64,000 bases of DNA from Variovorax paradoxus (GTDB lineage: Bacteria; Pseudomonadota; Gammaproteobacteria; Burkholderiales; Burkholderiaceae_C), in the NCBI RefSeq assembly GCF_018614955.1, contig NZ_JAGGNV010000020.1, positions 91,286 to 155,285 on the forward strand, in the 5' to 3' direction. This document shows, one piece after another, positions 50,706 through 58,656 of the stretch; positions within the stretch are counted from its first letter, which is position 1, and every line of letters begins with the position of its first letter. The notes beneath the pieces are model-generated. The model was not told the DNA's origin. It was given only the letters and a program-made list of their open reading frames with translations, and ran no database searches. The translations under genes were made by a program, and so were the position numbers.

Positions 50706-52524
50706 CACCGCCTCCGCGCCGATCCCGCTTGCCGGCAGCACGCGCGAGGCACGCATCGGGCGACGCATCCTCGAGCGCCGGCTGGCGCTCATCCTGCAGT
50801 ACTCGCGGCGCCTGCCGCTCAACTACCTGGGCTATATCCTGGTGGCCTTCATCGTCTGGCGCCAGGGCGTGCAGGTCTGGCCGTGGATCTGGCTGGCCCT
50901 CACCGGCGCCGTGATGGTGTACCGCTGGCGCCTGGGTCTGGCGGTGGAGCGTGCCGAGCCCGAGACCCAGCTGCAGTACCTGCCGCGGCTGCTGCGCGGC
51001 TTCGACCTCAACGGCATCTCGACCGCGGCCATCGTTCCCTTCGCCTTCTTCGCGCCAGGAGACTTCGCGCCGATGGCGGTGGCCGCGGTGCTGATGGCCG
51101 GCTGCACCATCGGCGCCGCCTCGGTCGCGGGCTCGCAGCGCGCCTTCGTGGGTTTCTGCACACTCACCTTCTGCTTCCTGGCCGGCGGCTGGGCCTGGCG
51201 CGGCGGCGCTGTCGGCTACATGTTCGCGGCCGGCATCTTGCTCGTCTATTTCATGCTGCTGGCCACGGTCAGGGACCAGGGACGCATGCTGCACAAGCTC
51301 ATCAGCGTGGTCGACGACAACGCAGTGCTGTCCGATGCCGTGCGTCAGGAGCGCGACCGCGCCACCGCCGCCAGCGAGGCCAAGACGCGCTTCTTCGCGG
51401 CCGCCAGCCACGACCTGCGCCAACCGCTGCATGCGCTCTCGATCAATGCGACCACGCTCGACATCCTGGCCCAGCGCGCGACCGATCCGCTGTTGAAAGA
51501 GGTGAGCCGGGGCATCGGCAGCGCGCTGCGCCAGAGCAGCGGACTGCTGGATGGGCTGCTCGACATTTCACGCCTCGACGCTCACTCCATCGCTGCGAAG
51601 TTCGCATCCCATGACATCGGGGCGGTGCTCCGCGCCGTGCATGACGAGTACGCGGCGCTGGCGGCGCAGAAGGGGCTGTCGCTCCGGGTCGACCTGAAGG
51701 ACGAGCCGCTGTGGGGCCTCACAGACAGCGATCAGCTGCTGCGCATCCTCGGCAATCTGGTCAACAACGCCATCAAATTCACATCGACCGGCGGCGTCAC
51801 GCTCGCGGCGCGACGCGCGCAGTCGGGGCGCGTCCTGATCCAGGTCTCGGACACGGGCCCGGGCATTCCGGCGAGCGAACGCGAACGGGTGTTCGAAGAG
51901 TTCTATCAGATCGGCAACCCGTCGCGCGACCGCGCGCAAGGCCTCGGTCTGGGCCTCGCCATCGTGCAGCGAACTGCCGCGCTGCTCGCTATCGAGCTGA
52001 AGCTCGACAGCGAGCCGGGCCGGGGCACGACCTTCGAACTCGAGATGGATGCCGCGCCGCCGATGGTTCCGGAACTCTCGTTGCCTCTGCCGGTCGCCGC
52101 GCGCGACGCCGATGGCACGCGCCTGGCGGTGCTGCTGGTTGACGACGAGGCCGAAGTGCTCAACGCGATGTGCGTCTATCTGCATCAGATGGGCTGGTCG
52201 GTCAAGGGCGTCATGGATGGGGACAAGGCGCAGCAGGCGATCGCCGACGGCTTCGAGCCCGACGTGCTGGTGGTCGACTTTCGCTTGCGCAACGAAACCG
52301 GCATCGACGTGATCGAGCGCCTGCGCCAGGAGATGCCGACCCTGCCGGTGGTGATCGTGACGGGCGAGACGGCGCCCTCGCGTTTCGCCGAGTTGTCGAA
52401 CGTGGCCGCGAAAGTCCTCCACAAGCCCCTGAACGGCGAACACCTGGCGCGCACCCTGCAAGAGGTGGCGCTTGGAATCAACCCGCGAGCGACGCCGACG
52501 CTGGCGGGAGATGCTTTCCCTTAG
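50698..52524 (+). CDS. Hybrid sensor histidine kinase with a C-terminal receiver domain
   Basis: A 608-residue inner-membrane kinase. Residues 40-190 hold about six transmembrane helices without a large periplasmic domain, suggesting membrane or cytosolic sensing. The H-box is FFAAASHDLRQPLHAL with His238. The ATPase has the N-box LGNLVNNAIKFT, the G1 box VSDTGPGIP and the G2 box GLGLGLAIVQRTA. The C-terminal receiver (about 483-600) has VLLVDDEAEVL and phospho-acceptor Asp in VLVVDFRLRNETG. The start is a TTG at 50698, overlapping the response-regulator stop by 8 bp; no ATG is better placed. Related kinases with this layout often partner with NarL-type regulators as here. Confidence 0.92.
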   Translation: MTDTASAPIPLAGSTREARIGRRILERRLALILQYSRRLPLNYLGYILVAFIVWRQGVQVWPWIWLALTGAVMVYRWRLGLAVERAEPETQLQYLPRLLRGFDLNGISTAAIVPFAFFAPGDFAPMAVAAVLMAGCTIGAASVAGSQRAFVGFCTLTFCFLAGGWAWRGGAVGYMFAAGILLVYFMLLATVRDQGRMLHKLISVVDDNAVLSDAVRQERDRATAASEAKTRFFAAASHDLRQPLHALSINATTLDILAQRATDPLLKEVSRGIGSALRQSSGLLDGLLDISRLDAHSIAAKFASHDIGAVLRAVHDEYAALAAQKGLSLRVDLKDEPLWGLTDSDQLLRILGNLVNNAIKFTSTGGVTLAARRAQSGRVLIQVSDTGPGIPASERERVFEEFYQIGNPSRDRAQGLGLGLAIVQRTAALLAIELKLDSEPGRGTTFELEMDAAPPMVPELSLPLPVAARDADGTRLAVLLVDDEAEVLNAMCVYLHQMGWSVKGVMDGDKAQQAIADGFEPDVLVVDFRLRNETGIDVIERLRQEMPTLPVVIVTGETAPSRFAELSNVAAKVLHKPLNGEHLARTLQEVALGINPRATPTLAGDAFP

Positions 52525-52543
52525 CGCGCATGCCCGGTGCTGC

Positions 52544-54457
52544 TCAGGGAGAGATGCGCTCCGTGACGTGCTGGAACTGCATCAGGTAGAGCGCCGCAGT
52601 ATGGCGCGCGGTGTCGACGATCCGGCGCGCCGCCCTGCCCTCGCCGTCGAGTGCCATCGCCATCTCGACCGCAGCCAGCCAGCGGTTGAGGTGGTTCTCG
52701 TCGTTGTGGCCGTGGTACTCGAGGAAGCGGAAGGCCTCGGGCGGCAGCTTCAGCCCCGCCTTGATCAGCGGCAGCAGCGCCGGCACGATGCGCTGCCCGG
52801 TGCCCTCGATGACGTAGATCGCGCCGAGGAGGCCGATCGGGTTGCGCGTCGCGGCCAGGCCATGCAGGTAGGCGTTGAGCGCTTCGCCGCCGGGGTTGCG
52901 CCGCAGGGCATCGATTTCCGCGATGCTGCCGCCGGCCTTGCGGTAGTCGTTGAACAGGATCATGAAGTCGTCCTGCTCCTCGCCGGCATGCACGCCGATC
53001 AGCGCGGCCAGCGCCTGGTACGGCTCGACCAGCGAGGCGGCGCCTTCGCGCATCCACTTGCTGCCTTCGCGCACCTGGGGAATCCAGTTCTCCATCCAGT
53101 TCAGGTAGTCCGGCAGCGCGAAGCGGCGCTCGCGGATCTGCCGCACCAGCGGCGTGCGCCAGACGCGCGAACGGTAGTCGTGCCAGATTGAAGCCAGCTC
53201 GGTGAGCAGTTCGCCCAGGCCCTCGGGCGCGGCCGCCGGGTCGTGCGGCGGTGCGATGACTTCAGTCGGCGCCTCGGTCGTAGCCTCTGTGCGAACCGGC
53301 GCAGGCGCAGCGGCAGCAGCGGCGCCGGCCCCCTCGACCTCGAACAGCATGTAGGCCGCCATGAAGCGGCCCGATTCGGGCACGTAGCAGAAGATCTGCT
53401 CGCCGGGTTTCAGGGGCTTGGTCTGCAGGAACTCGGCCAACATGATCATGATCGACGCCGCGCCGGTGTTGCCGCGCCAAGCCAGATTGCTGTACCAGCG
53501 CTCGCGCGGAATGGCGAGGCCGGCCTTCTGCATCAGGTCGTCCACCACCGGGATGAACTTCTCCGACGAGTAGTGGCACAGGAAATGGTCGACCCGCGAC
53601 GGATCGAGCCAGCCCTCGCGCACCAGCCCTGCGTATTCGTGGATGCCGATGTCGAAAAGGTGCGGCAGAAGCCGGATGTCCTGCCTGAGCGACAAGGCAC
53701 CCGCAGCCTCGGCCTCGCCCCAGGAGCCGAAGTCCAGGTGGCCGCGCGAGCGGTCTTCGGTCAAGCCCAGCTGCATGCACACCGGATAGTCGCCGGAGAA
53801 GGCGCGCTGATGGATCCACTTGAGGCGCAAGCGCACGCCCGGCGCGCCGGCCAGCGCCGGTGCGCCGTCGGACAGCAGCAGTGCACCGGCGCCGTCGGAC
53901 AGCATCCAGCGCAGGAAATGCGAGTCGAAGTCGGTGTCGTAACCGCGCGCTGCGAAGCGCGAGCGCTTGAACAGGCGCGAAGGCATCTCGCTCGCCACCG
54001 CGAGCGCAGAGCGATGCGCGCCGAGCTCAACGCCCTGCGCCGCCGACTGGATTGCCGACACGCCCGCCGCGCAGATGCCGTGCACCGAGAGCGTTTCCAT
54101 CGGCGGCGCTGCGAGCTCGCCCTGGATCATGTTGGCGAAGCCCGGCATCAGCGCATCGCCGCCCGAGGAGCCGCTGGCCAGCAACGACACGCGCGACAGC
54201 TCGGCCGCGCCCTGCTGCAGGCAATGGCGGATCGCGCCGGCCGCGAGCTGCGCGTTGGTGTGCACCGTGCGGCCCTCGGCGTCGATCGCGTAGTAGCGCT
54301 CGCGGATGCCGTTCTCGGCCAGGATGCGCCGCTTGATGCGCTCCGACATCCGGTTGAGCGGCGCGATGTAGGCATCCATGTGCTCGTTGGACACCGGCTC
54401 GCCGGGCATGAAGTAGCCGGCACTTTCGAGGTAGACGCGTTGGAACGGAACTGGCAT
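52544..54457 (-). CDS. Ketosynthase III (FabH-like) fused to a haem-oxygenase-like diiron domain
   Basis: A 637-residue two-domain protein. Residues 1-375 form a beta-ketoacyl-ACP synthase III fold with an intact triad: Cys129 in VHGICAAGVSAI, His295 in FLCHYSSEKF, Asn330 in AWRGNTGAAS. An Ala/Pro/Thr linker (378-412) leads to an all-helical C-terminal domain (415-630). It has the pattern of the haem-oxygenase-like diiron oxidase/oxygenase superfamily: Glu493/Glu494 in HAGEEQDD, Glu551 in YVIEGTG, and His582, Asp586, His589 in YHGHNDENH. A condensation step coupled to an iron-dependent oxidation is the natural reading. The desaturase gene is 3 bp upstream on the same strand. The fusion is unusual, and the product is unknown. 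Confidence 0.85.
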   Translation of the reverse strand: MPVPFQRVYLESAGYFMPGEPVSNEHMDAYIAPLNRMSERIKRRILAENGIRERYYAIDAEGRTVHTNAQLAAGAIRHCLQQGAAELSRVSLLASGSSGGDALMPGFANMIQGELAAPPMETLSVHGICAAGVSAIQSAAQGVELGAHRSALAVASEMPSRLFKRSRFAARGYDTDFDSHFLRWMLSDGAGALLLSDGAPALAGAPGVRLRLKWIHQRAFSGDYPVCMQLGLTEDRSRGHLDFGSWGEAEAAGALSLRQDIRLLPHLFDIGIHEYAGLVREGWLDPSRVDHFLCHYSSEKFIPVVDDLMQKAGLAIPRERWYSNLAWRGNTGAASIMIMLAEFLQTKPLKPGEQIFCYVPESGRFMAAYMLFEVEGAGAAAAAAPAPVRTEATTEAPTEVIAPPHDPAAAPEGLGELLTELASIWHDYRSRVWRTPLVRQIRERRFALPDYLNWMENWIPQVREGSKWMREGAASLVEPYQALAALIGVHAGEEQDDFMILFNDYRKAGGSIAEIDALRRNPGGEALNAYLHGLAATRNPIGLLGAIYVIEGTGQRIVPALLPLIKAGLKLPPEAFRFLEYHGHNDENHLNRWLAAVEMAMALDGEGRAARRIVDTARHTAALYLMQFQHVTERISP

Positions 54458-54460
54458 GGA

Positions 54461-55372
54461 TCAGGGCTGTGGATGGGAATTCGGAGACATCAGCGAGCGG
54501 CTGCGAAAGCGCGGCACGAGCGCACCCAGGACGAACACGCGCGCCATGTACGAAACCAGTCCGCGCTCGTTGAGCCCCGGGTCGACACGCGCACGGTAGC
54601 GATCGCGATGCAGCCGGGAGAGCGCCGACCAGTGCACCTTCGAGTTCTCGTGGTGCGCCGTGTGCAGGCCGATGTTGAAAAGGAGCGGATTGATCAGGCC
54701 TTCGAAGTTGCGCGCGTAGTCGAGCGAAGCGCCTTGCGGGCGCGGCTGTCCGTCAGCATGCGCATGCTGCAGGTAGTTGGTGGCCAGCAGCCAATGCAGG
54801 CCATGCAGCTGCGGCAGGATGACGAACAGCAGCGCCTTCTGCCAATCGAGCGCCAGCAGCACGGCCCAGCTGCCGAGCCAAAGCACATACTGCGCCATGC
54901 AGTAGCGCCACGCGCCCGGCCAATGGCGCCGCAGCCGCCCGAGCCAAACCACGAACATCGGGTAGAGCACGGCCGCGGCCTGCAGCGGATGCAAGAGGTA
55001 GCCCAGCAGGTGATTGGTGTCGCCACCGAAGCGATAGGTGCGCGCAGCGTCCTGCGGTCCGTGCCGGTGACGATGGTGATTGGCCACGTGCGCCGGCCAG
55101 AACACGAAGGTCGGATGGCCCTGCAGCAGGGTCAGCCAGCCATCGGTGAAGCGGTTCGCCCAGCGGCCGCGCCACATACGCAGATGCGCATGGTTGTGAT
55201 GGATCACGCCGACGCCCAGCGTGAGAAACAGCATCAGACCGTAGAGCAGCCAATGGAAGCCGTGCATCCATTGCCAGGCCGCCAGCGCGGGCAGCGCGGC
55301 GAGATAGGCCAGGCTTTGCCAGTCGCGCCAATGGCGCAGGCGGGCGAACCGAAAGTGCTCAGGCGCGTTCAT
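54461..55372 (-). CDS. Membrane fatty-acid desaturase
   Basis: A 303-residue (from ATG 55372) integral membrane diiron desaturase or hydroxylase. The three histidine boxes are present: GVIHHNHAHLRMW, HVANHHRHRHG and the distal LHTAHHENSKVHW. Hydrophobic segments lie between them (LAYLAALPALAAWQ, LLYGLMLFLTLGVGV and others). A TTG at 55477 would add 35 residues (TAPAPTTVGKASSPSSS and so on), which look unstructured; no good ribosome site marks either start. It precedes the ketosynthase-diiron fusion by 3 bp and is likely expressed with it. The electron donor and the substrate (ACP- or lipid-bound acyl chain) are unknown. Confidence 0.88.
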   Translation of the reverse strand: MNAPEHFRFARLRHWRDWQSLAYLAALPALAAWQWMHGFHWLLYGLMLFLTLGVGVIHHNHAHLRMWRGRWANRFTDGWLTLLQGHPTFVFWPAHVANHHRHRHGPQDAARTYRFGGDTNHLLGYLLHPLQAAAVLYPMFVVWLGRLRRHWPGAWRYCMAQYVLWLGSWAVLLALDWQKALLFVILPQLHGLHWLLATNYLQHAHADGQPRPQGASLDYARNFEGLINPLLFNIGLHTAHHENSKVHWSALSRLHRDRYRARVDPGLNERGLVSYMARVFVLGALVPRFRSRSLMSPNSHPQP

Positions 55373-55592
55373 TGCGCCGACGAAGGATTTGGAGATCACG
55401 CGCTGGACCGACGAAGAGGGAGAACTGGCCTTGCCGACCGTTGTCGGTGCGGGTGCGGTCGGATTATGAAGTGACAAAACGAAACCGCGCTTGGCAGGTC
55501 CGGTCGCGCAGCAAACCGATGTCTGGCGCCAAGGTGACGCGAATCGCCGGCACGCCGGACTAAGCTGTGCCGCATCTCAGGAGACATAGCGC

Positions 55593-56363
55593 ATGGACAC
55601 CACCCGACTCTTTTCGCTCGAGGGCCGCAGCGCCCTCATCACCGGCGGCTCGCGCGGCATCGGCCGCATGATCGCCGAAGGCTTTCTGGCGCAAGGCGCC
55701 CGCGTCTACATCTCGGCGCGCAAAGCGGCCGCCTGCGACCAGACGGCCAAGGAACTCTCGGCCTTCGGCCACTGCGTCTCGCTGCGGGCCGACGTGTCGA
55801 CGCTGGAGGGCGCACAAGCGCTGGTCGACGCGTATTCGAAGCACGAAGACACGCTCGACATCCTGGTCAACAACGCCGGCGCCGCCTGGGGCGCGCCCTA
55901 CGAGGAGTTTCCCGAGAGCGGCTGGGACAAGGTGGTCGACCTCAATCTCAAGACGCCCTTCTTCCTGACCCAGGCGCTGACGCCGATGCTCAAGAAGGCA
56001 GCCACCGACCACCTGGCGAAGGTCATCAACATCGCCTCGATCGACGGCATCTCGGTCAATCCGCAAGAAACGTATTCGTACGCGGCCAGCAAGGCCGGGC
56101 TGATCCAGCTCACGCGCCGCATGGCGCTGCGCCTCGCGCAGGACCGCATCGTGGTGAGCGCGATCGCACCGGGCGCTTTCGCCTCCGACATGAACAAGGT
56201 TGCGCGCGACCATGGCGACGAGATCAAGGGGCACATTCCGGCGGGACGCATCGGCGAGCCGGAGGACATGGCGGGTGCGGCGATCTATCTCGCGTCGCGG
56301 GCGGGCGACTATGTGATGGGCTCGACCTTGATCGTCGACGGCGGCGTCACACACGCACGTTGA
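55593..56363 (+). CDS. Short-chain dehydrogenase/reductase, RhlG-like
   Basis: A 256-residue NAD(P)H-dependent reductase of the classical SDR family. The cofactor motif is ALITGGSRGIGRMIAEGF near residue 15, the NNAG segment is in DILVNNAGAAWGAPYEEFPE, and the catalytic set is Ser in NIASIDGIS with Tyr and Lys in YSYAASKAGLIQL. The C-terminus GSTLIVDGG is typical. Overall it resembles RhlG-type 3-oxoacyl reductases more than FabG. It is divergent from the desaturase across about 220 bp. It may act on 3-oxoacyl chains made by the neighbouring ketosynthase, but this link is inference. Confidence 0.9.
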   Translation: MDTTRLFSLEGRSALITGGSRGIGRMIAEGFLAQGARVYISARKAAACDQTAKELSAFGHCVSLRADVSTLEGAQALVDAYSKHEDTLDILVNNAGAAWGAPYEEFPESGWDKVVDLNLKTPFFLTQALTPMLKKAATDHLAKVINIASIDGISVNPQETYSYAASKAGLIQLTRRMALRLAQDRIVVSAIAPGAFASDMNKVARDHGDEIKGHIPAGRIGEPEDMAGAAIYLASRAGDYVMGSTLIVDGGVTHAR

Positions 56364-56365
56364 GG

Positions 56366-56404
56366 CTCGGCCGCCTTGGGGCGGCCCGGCGGCGGCCGCG
56401 GCCC
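56366..56404 (+). repeat. Dispersed GC-rich repeat, partial copy after the SDR gene
   Basis: Only the right half of the family is present: CGGCCGCCTTGGGGCGGCCC followed by GGCGGCGGCCGCGGCCC. It begins just after the SDR stop (56363) and ends before the metallopeptidase stop (56410), in the convergent gap. Confidence 0.75.
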
Positions 56405-56409
56405 TCAGC

Positions 56410-57300
56410 TCACCATTTCGGAACCGGCTGCTCCTTGAGCTGCTGTCGCAACGTTCCGTAATCCGGCACCACGCTCTCCACCGTTTCCCAGAAGCGCGGG
56501 CTGTGGTCCATCACGCGCAGGTGGCTCAGTTCGTGCGCCACCACGTAGTCGATCACCGACATCTTGAAGTGCACCAGCCGCCAGTGAAGCCGGATCGCGC
56601 CGTCGGCACTGGCGCTGCCCCAGCGCGTGGAGGCGTTCGAGAGCGCCAGCTTGCGCCAGGCCACGCCGAGGCGGGGCGCGAAGTGGTCGAGCCGCTCGGT
56701 GAAGACGCGCCGCGCCTGGCGCATCAGCCAGGCTTGCGCGGCATCGCGGATTTGTGCCGGATTGGCGTTGTTCGCCAGCGCGAGGCGCAGCGTGTGCGGC
56801 GCCTCGCCCGCCCCCGCATCGAGCACGGCGCCGATGCCGTCGAAGGCATGGTGCGGATCGAGCCGCACCACCACCGGCTCGCCGAGAAAGGGAAAGCTGA
56901 CGCCGTCCTTCCACTCGATGCGCGCCGCTTCCAGCCGCGCATGGCGCTGCTGCGTCTCGGACAGCTTGCGCAGGATCCAGTCGGCCTTCTCCTTCACCGC
57001 GGCGTCGACGTCGCGCAGCGCCACCCAGCGCGGCGCGCGCACCGAAAGCCCCTCGGCGCCGACCACGAAGCCGATGGTTCGGCGCTTGCCGCGCGTGAAC
57101 TCGTAGGCCACGCGAGCGTCGCCCAGCACCAGCTCGCGCGTCGCGCGTGGATGGACGAAGCTGGCCGGGCTCATCGCGTCGGCCAGCGGGATCGCGGGCG
57201 GGAAGTCGGTGCCCGCCGGCGCTTGCTCGACGACAGGCGGGGGTGCAGGCGGCGCAGGCTCGTCGAACAGGTCGAGCGTGAACTGCAGCAGGCTGCGCAT
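56410..57300 (-). CDS. YgjP/M48-like metallopeptidase (DUF45)
   Basis: A 296-residue protein of the YgjP-like (DUF45, WLM/SprT-related) family. The zinc motif is VVAHELSHLRVMDHSPRFWE (HExxH-like HELSH with a distal His). N-terminal residues 1-80 carry a proline-rich stretch (DEPAPPAPPPVVEQAPAG). The middle has YEFTRGKRRTIGFVVGAEGL, SVRAPRWV, and LSNASTRWGSASADGAIRLH before the zinc site. The family is thought to act as cytosolic peptidases, with no clear role established. It lies 9 bp after plsC in a run of genes on the same strand. Confidence 0.88.
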   Translation of the reverse strand: MRSLLQFTLDLFDEPAPPAPPPVVEQAPAGTDFPPAIPLADAMSPASFVHPRATRELVLGDARVAYEFTRGKRRTIGFVVGAEGLSVRAPRWVALRDVDAAVKEKADWILRKLSETQQRHARLEAARIEWKDGVSFPFLGEPVVVRLDPHHAFDGIGAVLDAGAGEAPHTLRLALANNANPAQIRDAAQAWLMRQARRVFTERLDHFAPRLGVAWRKLALSNASTRWGSASADGAIRLHWRLVHFKMSVIDYVVAHELSHLRVMDHSPRFWETVESVVPDYGTLRQQLKEQPVPKW

Positions 57301-57309
57301 GGCCGGGCC

Positions 57310-58065
57310 TCAGGCCGAAACCGTCTCGATCGAGACATAGGCCTCGGGGTCGAGCCGGCGCATCTCGCCCTCGATCCAGGCCTCGACTTCGCGCATCAGC
57401 TCGTCGGGCCGGCGCCCGACGCTCGAAATGGCGGGGCCGATCGAGACATCGACAACGCCCGGCCGCTTGATGAAGGCCTTGCGCGGCCAGACCTTGCCCG
57501 AGGTCACGGCGATCGGGATCACCGGCACGCCGGTCTCGCACGCGAGCCGCGTGCCGCCGGTCTTGTAGACGCCCTGCCGGCCGCGCGGAATGCGCGTGCC
57601 TTCGGGAAACATGATGATCCAGATGCCCTGCGCCAGCAGCTCGCGGCCCCGCGCGACGACCTTGTTGAAAGCCTGCGTGCGCTGGCTGCGGTCGATGTGG
57701 ATCATGTCGAGCCGCGCCATGGCCCAGCCGAAGAAGGGCACGTAGATCAGCTCCCTCTTGAACACGAAGGCCAGCGGGTGCGGCATCAGCGTGGGCATCA
57801 GGAAGGTCTCGAAAGTCGACTGGTGCTTGACCAGCAGCACGCAGCCGGCCAGCTTGTCCTGGGGCAGGTTCTCCATGCCGCTCACGCGCGTCTTGATGCG
57901 CAGCAGCAGCCGCGCGCCGCCGATGGCCCAGCCGAGCCAGCGCACGGCCATCCAGTACAGCGGAATGCCGCGCTTCCAGAGCGAGCTGACCACCATGAGG
58001 ATGCCCCATGGGATCACGGTGACGAGCATCCACAGCGCGTGGACGACGGATCGAAGGAAGGCCAT
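57310..58065 (-). CDS. plsC: 1-acyl-sn-glycerol-3-phosphate acyltransferase
   Basis: A 251-residue inner-membrane acyltransferase making phosphatidic acid from lysophosphatidic acid. The N-terminus has a hydrophobic anchor (VVHALWMLVTVIPWGILMVV). The catalytic motif is VLLVKHQSTFETFLMP (His-x4-Glu, a common variant of His-x4-Asp). The phosphate-binding motif is IIMFPEGTRIPRG, followed by CETGVPVIPIAVTSGKV. The start at ATG 58065 abuts the gmhB stop with a one-base overlap, so the two genes are coupled. Longer open frames upstream overlap gmhB and are not real. Confidence 0.92.
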   Translation of the reverse strand: MAFLRSVVHALWMLVTVIPWGILMVVSSLWKRGIPLYWMAVRWLGWAIGGARLLLRIKTRVSGMENLPQDKLAGCVLLVKHQSTFETFLMPTLMPHPLAFVFKRELIYVPFFGWAMARLDMIHIDRSQRTQAFNKVVARGRELLAQGIWIIMFPEGTRIPRGRQGVYKTGGTRLACETGVPVIPIAVTSGKVWPRKAFIKRPGVVDVSIGPAISSVGRRPDELMREVEAWIEGEMRRLDPEAYVSIETVSA

Positions 58066-58646
58066 CAGACAGCCACCTGCAGGGCGGCCTGCTGCTCTTC
58101 GCGTTCCAGCAGGAAATCGACGAAGGCCGCCAAGTCGTCGTGCACCTGCGTGTTCGGCGGGTACTCGGGCGGCAACGGCGTCACGCCGCGGCAGGCCGCG
58201 CCCATGCCGGTCAGCAGCAGGTGCGGCTCGCAGCCGGCGGCCGCACCGGCCTGCATGTCGCGCAGGCTGTCGCCCGCAACCGGCACGTTGGCCAGGTCGA
58301 CGCCGTAGCGCTCGCCGATCTGGTGGAACAGGCCCGGCTTGGGCTTGCGGCACTCGCAGCCCTCGTCGGGACTGTGGGGGCAATAGAACACCGCATCGAC
58401 GCGGCCGCCCACGGCCGCCAGCATCTTGTGCATCTTGGCGTGCATCGCGTTGAGCGAAGCCATGTCGAACAGCCCGCGCCCGAGCCCGGATTGGTTGGAC
58501 GCGATCACGACATGCCAGCCCGCGTGGTTGAGCCGCGCGACCGCCTCCAGCGCGCCCGGCAGCGGCGTCCACTCGATGTCGCTCTTGACGAAGTCCTCGC
58601 GGTGCACATTGAGCGTGCCGTTGCGATCGAGGATGACGATTTTCAT
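58065..58646 (-). CDS. gmhB: D-glycero-beta-D-manno-heptose-1,7-bisphosphate 7-phosphatase, atypical active site
   Basis: A 193-residue cytosolic HAD phosphatase for ADP-heptose synthesis, needed for the lipopolysaccharide core. The family pattern is otherwise complete: GALEAVARLNHAGWHVVIASNQ, the zinc loop YCPHSPDEGCECRKPKPGL with its Cys/His set, and VPVAGDSLRDMQAG. The nucleophile motif is ILDRNGTLN: Asp7 is present but the second acidic residue (normally Asp, DRDG) is Asn9, from an AAC codon where GAC is expected. In HAD enzymes that residue is the general acid/base, so activity may be reduced. The gene lies between glyS (10 bp) and plsC (coupled). Confidence 0.92.
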   Translation of the reverse strand: MKIVILDRNGTLNVHREDFVKSDIEWTPLPGALEAVARLNHAGWHVVIASNQSGLGRGLFDMASLNAMHAKMHKMLAAVGGRVDAVFYCPHSPDEGCECRKPKPGLFHQIGERYGVDLANVPVAGDSLRDMQAGAAAGCEPHLLLTGMGAACRGVTPLPPEYPPNTQVHDDLAAFVDFLLEREEQQAALQVAV

Positions 58647-58656
58647 GGCGTACCGA

